Below are positions 1 to 6,547 of a stretch of 25,857 nucleotides of DNA, in pieces. The stretch's first letter is position 1. The number at the start of each line of letters is the position of its first letter. Source of the DNA: Faecalicatena fissicatena (GTDB taxonomy: Bacteria > Bacillota > Clostridia > Lachnospirales > Lachnospiraceae); NCBI GenBank assembly GCA_001028025.1, contig LDAQ01000014.1, forward strand, positions 1 to 25,857, read 5' to 3'. A program made the position numbers and the translations under genes. A model generated the notes under the pieces. The model searched no databases. It saw only the letters and a list, made by a program, of their open reading frames with translations, and was not told the origin of the DNA.

Positions 1-215
1 CTTTCGTGGCGCACAATCATCTGCATAAATACGCTGCCCGTGCCTACCGCCGATATACTCGCTGCATCCCCAAATTTTCCGACTACCAGCAGATCCACCG
101 CTCCGTATGCCGACTGCAGAACCAGAGCCCCTAAAACAGGAACTGCAAACTTAGTCAGCGCAATTCCTACAGAGCCTTCCGTAAATGAAACTTCTTTTTT
201 CTTATGTGCACCCAC
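1..215 (-). CDS. MATE family efflux transporter, N-terminal part (runs off window)
   Basis: Only the first 71 codons are inside the window; the rest lies beyond base 1. The reading begins at a GTG codon (213-215) preceded by GGAGAG with 8 nt spacing, and gives a short basic/acidic head (VGAHKKKEVSFTEGS) followed by a hydrophobic stretch with GIALTKFAVPVLGAL and VDLLVVGKFGDAASISAVGT. That pattern (GSIxxxLxxFAxPxxxxxLxQxxYxxVDxxxVG) is the typical first helix and loop of MATE multidrug/Na+ antiporters, which sit in the cytoplasmic membrane. It starts 42 bases after the stop of the arginase-fold gene on the same strand, so the two may be co-transcribed. The substrate cannot be told from this piece. 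Confidence 0.75.
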   Translation of the reverse strand, partial: MGAHKKKEVSFTEGSVGIALTKFAVPVLGALVLQSAYGAVDLLVVGKFGDAASISAVGTGSVFMQMIVRHE

Positions 216-257
216 TATTTTAACTCTCCAATCCTGGCATCACTTGCCGCCATTCCT

Positions 258-1043
258 TTATGGGATGTCCCCCTCCCATTTCACAGCAGGTATCCGTCTT
301 AGAAACAGATAAAGTTCCTTATTCGTCCTGCTATTTATCCGTTCATCCTCAAGATATTTCGGAAGTGCCTCCCCCACAGAGCATTCCCCGCAGATGTCTG
401 CACCGATGACCGCCCTGTGCACAAGCAGCAGTTCCAGAATCTCTTCCAGCATCCTGACAGACATCCCGCCCTGGCTCCAGTTCGTTCTTGCATAATTTTT
501 CCCCAGCACATCCTTATCAATAGAAATATACAGCGGGATATGCTCCGGTATCTTTTTCAAAGCCTGTCTCGCTTTATTCTGTTCCAGTTCCTGGAGGCTG
601 ACACAGAGCAGCCGATTCTTTCTGTCATCCGGTATTTCTTCTATCGTCCGGCTGTCCGGTCCGATCAGCACAAGCTGCTCCAGAAACGGATGCGCAAGAA
701 GCACCTCTCCCGCCCAGCTCCCGCAGCTTGTCAGGTCATGGATCAGAGGAATCTGCATATCATTATGGTAATCAAATACTATCAGAGAAAACGGAAACTT
801 GATTTTTTCCAGGAAAAGTTTCGTAACATAATGATAGTTCCCGGAGTCCAGAAAATGAATTCCCGAAGGGCCGTACGGCTTGAGCCTGCAGCGGATCTCC
901 TCTTCGGCTTCCGGCGTGCAGTACATATTGCATCCGGGGATATCCGAACAGTCTATATATTGAATGTCCTGCAGTTCTTTCCATGCTTCTTCCGGGTAGC
1001 AATGCGTAAAATCCATAATCAGATTTCTCAACTTATTTCTCAA
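258..1043 (-). CDS. arginase/agmatinase (ureohydrolase) fold protein
   Basis: Ureohydrolase superfamily enzymes are binuclear Mn2+ hydrolases that act on guanidino or amidino compounds. Numbering from the Met at 1016, the visible metal-site motifs are the His in GNYHY (H62), FDYHND (D82, H84, D86, the family's DAHxD) and SIDKD (D167, D169, the family's DxDxxDP), followed by a glycine-rich WSQGGMS segment and GADICGE. The final Asp-Pro of the usual DxDxxDP is changed to V-L, so this is a divergent member and the substrate is uncertain. Start choice: AAAGGAG stands 9 nt before a TTG at 1043; an ATG at 1016 is the alternative, and the ATG at 1088 has no ribosome binding site. A 12-base tandem repeat (AATAAGTTGAGA) encodes the NKLRNKLRN head. 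It lies upstream of and probably in an operon with the MATE gene. Confidence 0.75.
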   Translation of the reverse strand: MRNKLRNLIMDFTHCYPEEAWKELQDIQYIDCSDIPGCNMYCTPEAEEEIRCRLKPYGPSGIHFLDSGNYHYVTKLFLEKIKFPFSLIVFDYHNDMQIPLIHDLTSCGSWAGEVLLAHPFLEQLVLIGPDSRTIEEIPDDRKNRLLCVSLQELEQNKARQALKKIPEHIPLYISIDKDVLGKNYARTNWSQGGMSVRMLEEILELLLVHRAVIGADICGECSVGEALPKYLEDERINSRTNKELYLFLRRIPAVKWEGDIP

Positions 1044-1144
1044 CTTATTTCTCTCCTTTCTTCTTTCTTCACCATTTCCCATGTGCAAAGATTAACAGCA
1101 AACTGGATTTTGTCAGCTGGCTGACGCACTGTGGGGTATGCTTA

Positions 1145-1603
1145 TTAGATGCGCTCAGCATATATATCAAAATTAATATGCCATTCGCCGTCATCTTTTA
1201 CTGTCACATCCTGCCAGTGAAAATTATTATCCTCAATTTTGGCAAAGACCCATTTTTTTCTTTCATCTTCAATGTTCGTAAGGACTATCATATCATCCTG
1301 TTTTCTTGCTTCAAGCCGTATAATTTTTCCTGTAAAACAGTAAGCAATATCCCAGGCATAGGTGCCGGGATTGTAGACACGAAGCGTTGTTCCGTATTCA
1401 TAATCCGGCAGGATAATCACATCCTGTATTGCCATTCCTTCAAGAACCCATGAAAAATGCCATTCGCCTTTTATTACATGAGAATTGTTGTTGTCAATAT
1501 AGTCGATTTTCCAACTGCCGATCAGTTTTCCAAAATAATTAAACGTTTCGGGCAGTGCTATGTTTTTTCCTTCACTTGTCAGCGCTTCAAAAAAATGCTG
1601 CAT
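1145..1603 (-). CDS. uncharacterised small soluble protein (possible DUF1579/calycin-like fold)
   Basis: This is a 152-residue protein with no signal peptide or membrane segment. It is rich in aromatic residues and alternating beta-strand-like segments: LIGSWKIDYID, GEWHFSWVLEGMAIQDVIILPD, GTTLRVYNPGTYAWDIAY and KWVFAKIEDNNFHW. The opening GxW motif followed by a second W/F-x-W-V-L-x-G-x-A-x-Q strand resembles DUF1579-type beta-barrels that bind small hydrophobic ligands, but I cannot prove family membership by eye. GGAGGG 8 nt before the ATG supports the start. Its leader overlaps one of the two imperfect direct repeats that flank the racemase module, so it may have been the downstream neighbour of the nucleotidyltransferase now reduced to a remnant. 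Confidence 0.6.
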   Translation of the reverse strand: MQHFFEALTSEGKNIALPETFNYFGKLIGSWKIDYIDNNNSHVIKGEWHFSWVLEGMAIQDVIILPDYEYGTTLRVYNPGTYAWDIAYCFTGKIIRLEARKQDDMIVLTNIEDERKKWVFAKIEDNNFHWQDVTVKDDGEWHINFDIYAERI

Positions 1604-1641
1604 ATGCTAATCCCTCCACCAATATATATAATCTCTGTTAC

Positions 1642-1690
1642 AAATTTTAACTTAACTTTTAGCCACTCCTCTACAAACTGCAATTTGTTA
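1642..1690. repeat. imperfect direct repeat, copy A
   Basis: About 49 bases here match 2576-2624 at roughly 80 percent by eye, in the same orientation; the shared core reads TTTTAGCC..TCCT.TACAAA.TG. On the minus strand both copies encode the same short tail (KLQFVEEWLK here, NLQFVKDRLK in the other copy). The two copies bracket the racemase module. Confidence 0.55.
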
Positions 1691-1867
1691 AAGTGTTAAA
1701 TTTTCAAAATAACCTTTTTTATCTATAATAATTTTATAGCCGTCACCTAAAATTTTATTTGTTCCAGTATCTAAAGGTTTTTTTATCCATAACGGTTCTG
1801 CAAGCCCAAACTCGACCTCCTGCCCATTCTTATACCTCACACGAATAGAGGTACATGCACCATGTAG
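1685..1867 (-). pseudogene. C-terminal remnant of a nucleotidyltransferase
   Basis: Reading minus strand directly past the racemase stop codon (1868-1870), the same frame stays open for about 58 codons. It gives HGACTSIRVRYKNG, EVEFGLAEPLWIKKPLDTG and LGDGYKIIIDKKGYFENL before a TAA near 1687. The pattern (HGxxTSxRVRY-x-G-x-EVEFG ... PLD-x-GT ... DGYK-I-x-D-x-x-G) matches the tail of nucleotidyltransferase-domain proteins of the aminoglycoside-adenylyltransferase-like type, as I recall it. There is no start codon with a ribosome binding site and the catalytic N-terminal half (GSxxxGxxDxxSDxD) is absent, so this is a decayed fragment. Its junction lies immediately beside the racemase stop codon, which suggests replacement of the missing half by a recombined cassette. 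Confidence 0.55.
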
Positions 1868-2560
1868 TTAACTGTCTAATGCTATTTCAACTGCTCGTTT
1901 TGCATGAATTAAAGTTGTATCAAAAACAGGCAGTGAAGAATCTGCCTGATGTATAAGAAGCCCGATTTCAGTGCAGCCAAGGATGACGCCATCTGCCCCT
2001 TTATCCTTTAAACGATCAATGATATCCTGGAATTTTTTGCGGGATTCCTCCCTGATTTTACCTACACAGAGTTCATGGAAGATAATATCATTCACAACAT
2101 CAATATCTTCTCCATCCGGAATCACCACATCTATGCCTCTGTCAATCAGTCTTTGCTTATAAAACGCTTGTGTCATAGTATATTTTGTTCCCAACAGTCC
2201 CACTCTCCGAATTTGACATTTTTCAAGTTCTTGTGCTGTGGCATCTGCTATATGTATGATAGGAATATGTATCATTGATTGGATTTGAGGAGCTACTTTG
2301 TGCATTGTATTTGTGCAAATCAGAATGAAGTCTGCGCCGGCAGCTTCTAAGCCTTTAGCTGCTTCACCCAGAATGTCCCCACTCTTTTCCCAGTCGCCGT
2401 TTGACTGACATTTTTCTATTTCTTCAAATTCTACACTATATAGAATAACCTTTGCGGAATGAAGTCCGCCAAGTCTGTTTTTAACTTCTTCGTTTATAAT
2501 TTGATAATATGGAACTGTACTCTCCCAACTCATTCCACCAATCAGTCCAATTGTTTTCAT
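1868..2560 (-). CDS. aspartate/glutamate racemase family protein
   Basis: The 230-residue length and all landmarks fit the PLP-independent amino-acid racemases of the Asp/Glu/hydantoin superfamily, which invert the alpha carbon with two cysteines acting as acid and base. The N-terminal IGLIGGMSWEST loop, the first catalytic Cys in ICTNTMHK (C82) and the second in LGCTEIGLL (C196) are intact, as are IPIIHIADAT and PVFDTT. The ATG follows GAGGAGGTCTCGAA. It is probably an aspartate or broad-specificity racemase of the YgeA/RacD type. It is intact while both flanking genes on the same strand are fragments (a DinB-fold tail upstream, a nucleotidyltransferase tail downstream), and an imperfect 49-bp direct repeat stands on each side. 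The exact amino acid is unknown. Confidence 0.88.
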   Translation of the reverse strand: MKTIGLIGGMSWESTVPYYQIINEEVKNRLGGLHSAKVILYSVEFEEIEKCQSNGDWEKSGDILGEAAKGLEAAGADFILICTNTMHKVAPQIQSMIHIPIIHIADATAQELEKCQIRRVGLLGTKYTMTQAFYKQRLIDRGIDVVIPDGEDIDVVNDIIFHELCVGKIREESRKKFQDIIDRLKDKGADGVILGCTEIGLLIHQADSSLPVFDTTLIHAKRAVEIALDS

Positions 2561-2575
2561 TTCGAGACCTCCTCA

Positions 2576-2624
2576 AATTCTAATTTAACTTTTTAGCCGA
2601 TCCTTTACAAATTGAAGATTGTAA
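2576..2624. repeat. imperfect direct repeat, copy B
   Basis: This is the partner of the copy at 1642-1690. On the minus strand it reads NLQFVKDRLKS followed by a stop, out of frame with the DinB-fold remnant that ends at 2625. It lies just upstream of the racemase ribosome binding site. Confidence 0.55.
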
Positions 2625-2863
2625 CTAAAGATATTTATTATAATCAGTCCCTGGAAAAGGATTTTCCAGACCCAGGACCTTTGGCCATAAACCTGTATCG
2701 TCAATGACAAACCCCATTATCATCCCCATATGGCTGTGCAAATGCCTAAATTGCGCCAGTATCAATGTAAATCTGCAATAGTCACAATCTGCCGGATGCT
2801 CTAATAATTGTTCATCTGTCAATTCAGATACATATGTGTACGAAATCCCAAATTATTATCCAT
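2625..2863 (-). pseudogene. DinB-fold (damage-inducible/YfiT-like) protein, N-terminally deleted remnant
   Basis: The open frame 2625-2822 encodes ELTDEQLLEHP, DCDYCRFTLILAQFRHLHSH, MGMIMGF and GLWPKVLGLENPFPG. The pattern C-R-x-x-L-I-L-x-Q-x-R-H-x-x-x-H-x-G is typical of the last helices of DinB/YfiT-superfamily metal-binding four-helix proteins, which are normally 150-180 residues. Here only about 70 residues remain. A good start (ATG at 2861-2863, after GAGAAAGG) opens a 14-codon peptide in a different frame that ends in TGA at 2819, so a deletion plus frameshift separates the start from the tail. A promoter (2898-2926) still precedes it and may now drive the racemase. Confidence 0.6.
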
Positions 2864-2897
2864 TTTACCTTTCTCTAAAAAACATATGTTCTACATC

Positions 2898-2926
2898 ATT
2901 GTAGCAAAGTTTATTATAAACAACAA
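2898..2926 (-). promoter_or_regulatory. sigma-A type promoter for the DinB-remnant/racemase unit
   Basis: On the minus strand TTGTTG (2921-2926) and TACAAT (2898-2903) are separated by 17 bp. This is a near-consensus vegetative promoter pointing at the remnant and, through it, at the racemase. Confidence 0.5.
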
Positions 2927-3140
2927 GTAAGCGACAACATAACTTTTAATTCAATTACCATACTAATACATATTTTCATGAAAGTTTGCCCAATCATCTG
3001 TATAAACTGAATCATTAAAATCCCTTTCTTCTGTTCTGTTTCTATGCTATGATAAAAACAAATCAGCCGGCCCCCAAAAGCCTGTAAGTATTTCCCGGTA
3101 TGTCTGTGTCACCACCGTACAAGATGAACAGGAGGTTTTC
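2927..3140. other. AT-rich intergenic region between divergent units
   Basis: No gene is visible here. The segment holds the upstream side of the minus-strand promoter and, near its right end, a TATGATAAAA stretch (about 3048-3057) that could be the -10 region of the plus-strand gene starting at 3141. No riboswitch or RNA gene was recognised. Confidence 0.4.
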
Positions 3141-3575
3141 ATGATAAAGAGAACGGTACTTATTATAGGAATTGTATTAGCTGTCTGTGCGTGCATTGGC
3201 ATTTTTTTCGCATTACACCTGCACGGAGCCAGGGATGCCGGACAGTCTAAGAATGACGAAGGAGCTCCCGGAGTGTATACAGACCAGGAGATTGAAGAAG
3301 CCAAACAGATCGTCCGTGACGAGTTTGCCGAAGTATTTACCGGCTGTACGCTGACCGACCTGTGGTATGATGAAGAAGCCAGCCAGAAGCATGCCAACGA
3401 ATGGGCCGAACAATACGAAGCCAAAGAGGCCCTCGTTCTGCTCTCCAACTTCGACGTAGATGCTTCCGGAGGAGACGGAAGCCTGAATCCCAATTCCACC
3501 TACACCGACTGGAACTGGATCCTGGTCCGCAATTCCAATAACGAAGCGTGGACCCTAAAGACATGGGGCTACTAA
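3141..3575 (+). CDS. membrane-anchored DUF4829-like protein
   Basis: This 144-residue protein starts at an ATG with AGGAGG 5 nt upstream. Residues 1-28 are a basic start (MIKR) plus a single hydrophobic helix (TVLIIGIVLAVCACIGIFFAL), so it is either an uncleaved membrane anchor or a signal peptide; VCAC is only lipobox-like. The exposed domain carries EEAKQIVRDEFAEVFTGC, LWYDEEASQKHANEWA, a GGDGSLNPNSTY turn and a closing WNWILVRN ... LKTWGY. I associate the last two with DUF4829-type domains of Firmicutes surface proteins of unknown role, from memory. No catalytic motif is seen. A giant inverted repeat begins about 60 bases after its stop and no terminator lies between. Confidence 0.7.
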   Translation: MIKRTVLIIGIVLAVCACIGIFFALHLHGARDAGQSKNDEGAPGVYTDQEIEEAKQIVRDEFAEVFTGCTLTDLWYDEEASQKHANEWAEQYEAKEALVLLSNFDVDASGGDGSLNPNSTYTDWNWILVRNSNNEAWTLKTWGY

Positions 3576-3635
3576 TAAATATATATCCCTTCAATATCTA
3601 CTTCACAATCTCTTAGCCCCATCCGGGCAGGATAA

Positions 3636-4087
3636 ATATTGCAAAATGCCGGGAAATATACCTCCCAGCGAATGAACCTGTACGGGAACGGACACCCCCA
3701 TGAAGAGCCGGCTGGCTGGCGCAGGACTTCTGCAGCCGCCCGGAAAACTTCTATGCCCCTTTCTGACGGCATAGAGTGCGCCCATAGTCTCACTTAATAA
3801 AAACCACATCGGATCGGAAGGCTAAATGCTGTTCTCCAAAACAGCATTTAAGGCGGCCTGAGCCGCGCAATTCATCAGAATTGCACGGTGAATGCCGCCG
3901 GTGCCTTCCGATCCGATGTGGTTTTTATTTAGTGAGACTGGGCAAACGGCCAGCCAGCGGAAAGGGGCATAGAAGTTTTCCGGGCGGCTACAGAAGTCCT
4001 GCGCCAGCCAGCCGGCTCTTCATGAGGGTGTCCGTTCCCGTACAGGTTCATTCGCTGGGAGGTATATTTCCCGGCATTTTGCAATAT
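3636..4087. repeat. giant inverted repeat (long hairpin element), non-coding
   Basis: Two arms face each other. The outer arms 3636-3763 and 3960-4087 are both 128 nt and complementary at 126 positions by my alignment. The inner arms 3786-3822 and 3903-3939 are both 37 nt and complementary at 36 positions. The asymmetrical segments between them (3764-3785 and 3940-3959) do not pair. The centre (3823-3902) contains its own hairpins. The open frames in the two arms mirror each other and predict nearly the same peptide (GHRSFPGG..RSPAPASRLF) because of the repeat, so they are not independent genes. It could be two inverted copies of a dispersed repeat, a MITE/fold-back element, or a structured RNA. 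Confidence 0.9.
3823..3902. other. hairpin cluster in the apex of the giant inverted repeat
   Basis: Three consecutive stem-loops are visible: TAAATGCTGTT/AACAGCATTTA (3823-3833 with 3840-3850, loop CTCCAA), GCGGC/GCCGC (3853-3857 with 3862-3866, loop CTGA) and GCAATTC/GAATTGC (3867-3873 with 3878-3884, loop ATCA). GGCGGC (3852-3857) can alternatively pair with GCCGCC (3894-3899). Together with the long stem this is a cloverleaf-like apex. Confidence 0.75.
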
Positions 4088-4118
4088 AGTATACTAATTT
4101 TATTTTTTCGAGGCCGCC

Positions 4119-4778
4119 ATGCAGACAGTTTCTCAAAAAGTTCTGGAAAATACAATGTTCTACCGTGATATTGCCGTATTTATCTATAAGATCCGCTACC
4201 CCTGTTTCACAACCACATGCAGCGCTGCTGCCGTCAGGAAGATTAATCAGTACTATGCCTGTACTTCCCGGGCAACAGAACATTACTGCAAAACAGTTCT
4301 TTATCCCCAGGCCGTTGAAAGCGCCCGGTATATCCAGAATAACCAGCAGATCCCTTTTAATTCCTATGAAATGGATGTCCAGTTTACAGTCTCACTGAAT
4401 CATGATTCCATTTCCAGTCTTTATCATGACCAGTATACCTATATGGGCGGCGCCCACGGCATGACCCTACGGGAATCCGATACCTGGGACTTTTTTACCG
4501 GCTTCCGTATCTGGCTCCAGACTTTCTATTCCGGAGACTCTTCTTATCCGGAAAGCATATTTAAGGAGATTGAAAGACAGATTGCCGAGCGCCTGAAGAT
4601 CTCCCCCTCTTCCTATTTTGATGATTATCCAACTCTCATACGGGAGCATTTCAATCCGAAAAGTTATTATCTGGAGCCGCGCAATATCGTCATATATTAT
4701 CAGCAATATGACATTGTCCCCTATGCCACGGGGATCCCGGAATTCCGGCTTCCTTACCCGGAAAATATTACCTCTTGA
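4119..4778 (+). CDS. DUF3298 (RsiV-like) domain protein
   Basis: This 219-residue protein lacks a signal peptide or membrane helix. Its C-terminal two thirds follow the RsiV/DUF3298 plan: VSLNHDSISSLYHDQYTYMGGAHGM, then TWDFFTG, an acidic helix (ESIFKEIERQIAERL) and finally a YYLEPRNIVIYYQQYDIVPYATGIPEFRLPY segment. The YxGGAHG motif and the closing (F/Y)-x-P-Y-x-x-G...PEFRLPY strand are family hallmarks. In RsiV the domain binds lysozyme outside the cell; here the anchor is missing, so either the true protein is cytoplasmic or the element at 3636-4087 has replaced a signal-bearing 5' end. The ATG is preceded by GAGG at 5 nt; the ATG at 4158 is an alternative. A promoter-like TATACT lies near 4090. 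Confidence 0.65.
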   Translation: MQTVSQKVLENTMFYRDIAVFIYKIRYPCFTTTCSAAAVRKINQYYACTSRATEHYCKTVLYPQAVESARYIQNNQQIPFNSYEMDVQFTVSLNHDSISSLYHDQYTYMGGAHGMTLRESDTWDFFTGFRIWLQTFYSGDSSYPESIFKEIERQIAERLKISPSSYFDDYPTLIREHFNPKSYYLEPRNIVIYYQQYDIVPYATGIPEFRLPYPENITS

Positions 4779-4804
4779 ATGCAGAACGTATGTTCTGTTA
4801 CAAT
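4775..4804 (+). promoter_or_regulatory. SOS-controlled promoter of the Y-family polymerase with LexA box in the spacer
   Basis: TTGAAT (4775-4780) and TACAAT (4799-4804) are 18 bp apart. The spacer carries AGAACGTATGTTCT (4783-4796), which fits the Gram-positive LexA/DinR consensus GAAC-N4-GTTC exactly. Repressor bound here would block RNA polymerase directly. The -35 overlaps the stop codon of the upstream gene. Confidence 0.85.
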
Positions 4805-4826
4805 CGTTTTAAAGGAGGTAGGCTCC

Positions 4827-6092
4827 ATGCAGTCTGTAATTTACCACATTGATGTAAACAGTGCGTTTCTCTCCTGGGAAGCCGCATACCGTCTTCATCA
4901 TCTGGGCGGCACCCTGGATCTGCGTACGATTCCTTCCGCGGTTTCCGGGGATATGGCAGCAAGACACGGCATCATCCTGGCCAAAAGCGTTCCGGCAAAA
5001 CGGTTCGGTATTCATACCGGACAGACAGTTCTGGAAGCCCGCCAGAAGTGTCCCGCCCTCTATATGGTTCCCCCCAACTACGGGCTTTACCAGAAATGTT
5101 CCGATGCCTTTATAAAGCTCCTGGGGGAATATACCCCCTCGGTAGAACAGTACAGCATTGACGAAGCCTTTATGGATATGAGCAGCACCATGCATCTCTT
5201 TGGCAGCCCGGCAGATACCGCCAGGAACATCAGGGACCGTATCCGGGAAGAGCTTGGCTTTACCGTAAATATAGGAATCTCCAGCAACAAGCTGCTGGCG
5301 AAGATGGCCAGCGGATTTCGCAAGCCTGATCGGGTTCACACCCTTTTTCCGGAAGAAATCCAGGAGAAAATGTGGCCGCTCCCTGTCTCGGATTTATTTT
5401 TTGTAGGCAGGGCCACGGCCTCCAAACTTCTCAAGCTTGGTATCCGCACGATCGGAGAACTGGCGGCAAGTGACCCGGGGCTTCTTTCCTCCCATCTGAA
5501 AAAACACGGGGAGGTTGTCTGGGCTTTTGCCAACGGGATTGATTTTTCCTCTGTAGAACCTGATCCGCCTCCGCAGAAGGGATACGGTAATTCTACTACC
5601 ATCGCCTTTGATGTGACGGATATGGAGACCGCCCATCTGGTGCTCCTGGGGCTTGCCGAGACGGTGGGCTCCAGACTCAGGGAGAATCAGGTACAGGCGG
5701 AGCTGATGTCTGTAGGGATCAAAAGCTTTGATCTGAGCTATGCCAGCCACCAGATGATTCTGGACAATCCTACCAATATTACAACGGAGCTGTACCGTTT
5801 TGCCTGCCGTCTCTTTGACCATCTATGGGACGGCAGGACAGCAATCCGGCATCTGGGAATCCATACAGGCAGACTGCAGGACGGGATGGCACTACGGCAG
5901 ATGAGCCTTTTCGATACGGCAGACTATGCCAAGCTGGAGACCTGGGACAGTACGATTGATTCTATCCGGAAAAGATATGGTATGGATGCGGTCCGGCGCG
6001 CCGCCTTTCTGGACACGCCTATTGATCACCTGGAAGGCGGTATTTCGCGGGAAAAGCGGGATGTAGACTATTCCCGCCTCTGTATCCAATAA
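4827..6092 (+). CDS. dinB: Y-family DNA polymerase (DNA polymerase IV type)
   Basis: This 421-residue translesion polymerase extends mismatched or damaged primer ends. The start is the ATG at 4827, preceded by AAAGGAGG; an upstream in-frame ATG at 4779 lies inside the promoter and is discarded. The N-terminal HIDVNSAFLSWEAA carries the first catalytic Asp (D9); YSIDEAFMD carries D112 and E113. The helix-hairpin-helix thumb follows (FFVGRATASKLLKLGIRTIGELA), then the little-finger domain, and a beta-clamp binding motif QMSLF stands near the C-terminus. F14 appears to occupy the steric-gate position that excludes ribonucleotides. An SOS box lies in its promoter. A 108-residue gene follows 111 bases downstream and may be co-expressed. 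Confidence 0.93.
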   Translation: MQSVIYHIDVNSAFLSWEAAYRLHHLGGTLDLRTIPSAVSGDMAARHGIILAKSVPAKRFGIHTGQTVLEARQKCPALYMVPPNYGLYQKCSDAFIKLLGEYTPSVEQYSIDEAFMDMSSTMHLFGSPADTARNIRDRIREELGFTVNIGISSNKLLAKMASGFRKPDRVHTLFPEEIQEKMWPLPVSDLFFVGRATASKLLKLGIRTIGELAASDPGLLSSHLKKHGEVVWAFANGIDFSSVEPDPPPQKGYGNSTTIAFDVTDMETAHLVLLGLAETVGSRLRENQVQAELMSVGIKSFDLSYASHQMILDNPTNITTELYRFACRLFDHLWDGRTAIRHLGIHTGRLQDGMALRQMSLFDTADYAKLETWDSTIDSIRKRYGMDAVRRAAFLDTPIDHLEGGISREKRDVDYSRLCIQ

Positions 6093-6156
6093 ATTTTACT
6101 CCGGCAGATAATTTTACTTTTTTAATACAGGGGATCTGTTAAGAGAATGAAAAACA

Positions 6157-6180
6157 GGTGTGTATCTGTTCCGACACACC
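6157..6180 (+). other. small hairpin before the dinB-companion ribosome binding site
   Basis: GGTGTGT (6157-6163) and ACACACC (6174-6180) form a 7-bp stem with a 10-base loop, ending about 10 bases before the AGGAGG of the next gene. There is no T-run, so it is not an intrinsic terminator; it could stabilise or modulate the downstream message. Confidence 0.4.
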
Positions 6181-6203
6181 AGGAGACAGGAGGTATATAA
6201 GTT

Positions 6204-6530
6204 ATGGGTATGGGAATCGGAATTAATGTTCATACACCGGATGCCGGAAAGATCCGGGGACGTCAGGAACCAGTGGCCTGCGGTGTCTGGTATACAAGCA
6301 CCGGGACCGCCATCCCGAAGCTGATCAAGTTCCAGGGGGAGGACGGAGAGATCCGCACTCTGACAAACCTGCATGTACTTTCCTTTGAAAAAAAGAATTA
6401 CTGCGGCATTCCCACCGTAGAATACGAATGCGACGCGGTGGTGGATGCACGCAGATATCTTTTCCATCTGCTCTATTATGTGGAGCATCAGAAATGGACC
6501 GTGCTCTGGAAGTCCTCCCAGAGCCTGTAG
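6204..6530 (+). CDS. conserved small protein downstream of dinB, unknown function
   Basis: This is a 108-residue soluble protein with a good AGGAGG about 10 nt before the ATG. Visible segments are MGMGIGINVHTP, EPVACGVWYTSTGTAIPKLIKFQGEDGE, a HVLSFEKKNYCGIP turn and an aromatic C-terminal helix RRYLFHLLYYVEHQKWTVLWK. I do not recognise a named domain. Its place directly behind an SOS-regulated Y-family polymerase recalls the small YolD proteins that accompany UvrX in Bacillus, but the sequence is not YolD-like to my eye. A function as a polymerase accessory or regulator is inference from position only. It converges on the TetR gene with 17 bases between the two stops. Confidence 0.65.
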   Translation: MGMGIGINVHTPDAGKIRGRQEPVACGVWYTSTGTAIPKLIKFQGEDGEIRTLTNLHVLSFEKKNYCGIPTVEYECDAVVDARRYLFHLLYYVEHQKWTVLWKSSQSL

Positions 6531-6547
6531 CCTGCCGGACATTTTTA

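Noticed and set aside
417..1124. A 235-codon plus-strand frame opposite the arginase-fold gene
   Set aside because: It is the antisense shadow of a gene with intact metal-binding motifs; no domain and no ribosome binding site.
1642..1700. Integron attC-like site (GTTAAGT with a partial inverse CTTTAAC)
   Set aside because: The inner boxes do not fold into an attC hairpin, the second copy lacks the partner box, and no integrase is present; the shared tail looks like former coding sequence.
3572..4168. Several open frames of 66-95 codons inside the giant inverted repeat
   Set aside because: Frames in the two arms give mirror-image near-identical peptides purely because the arms are inverted copies; none has a ribosome binding site.
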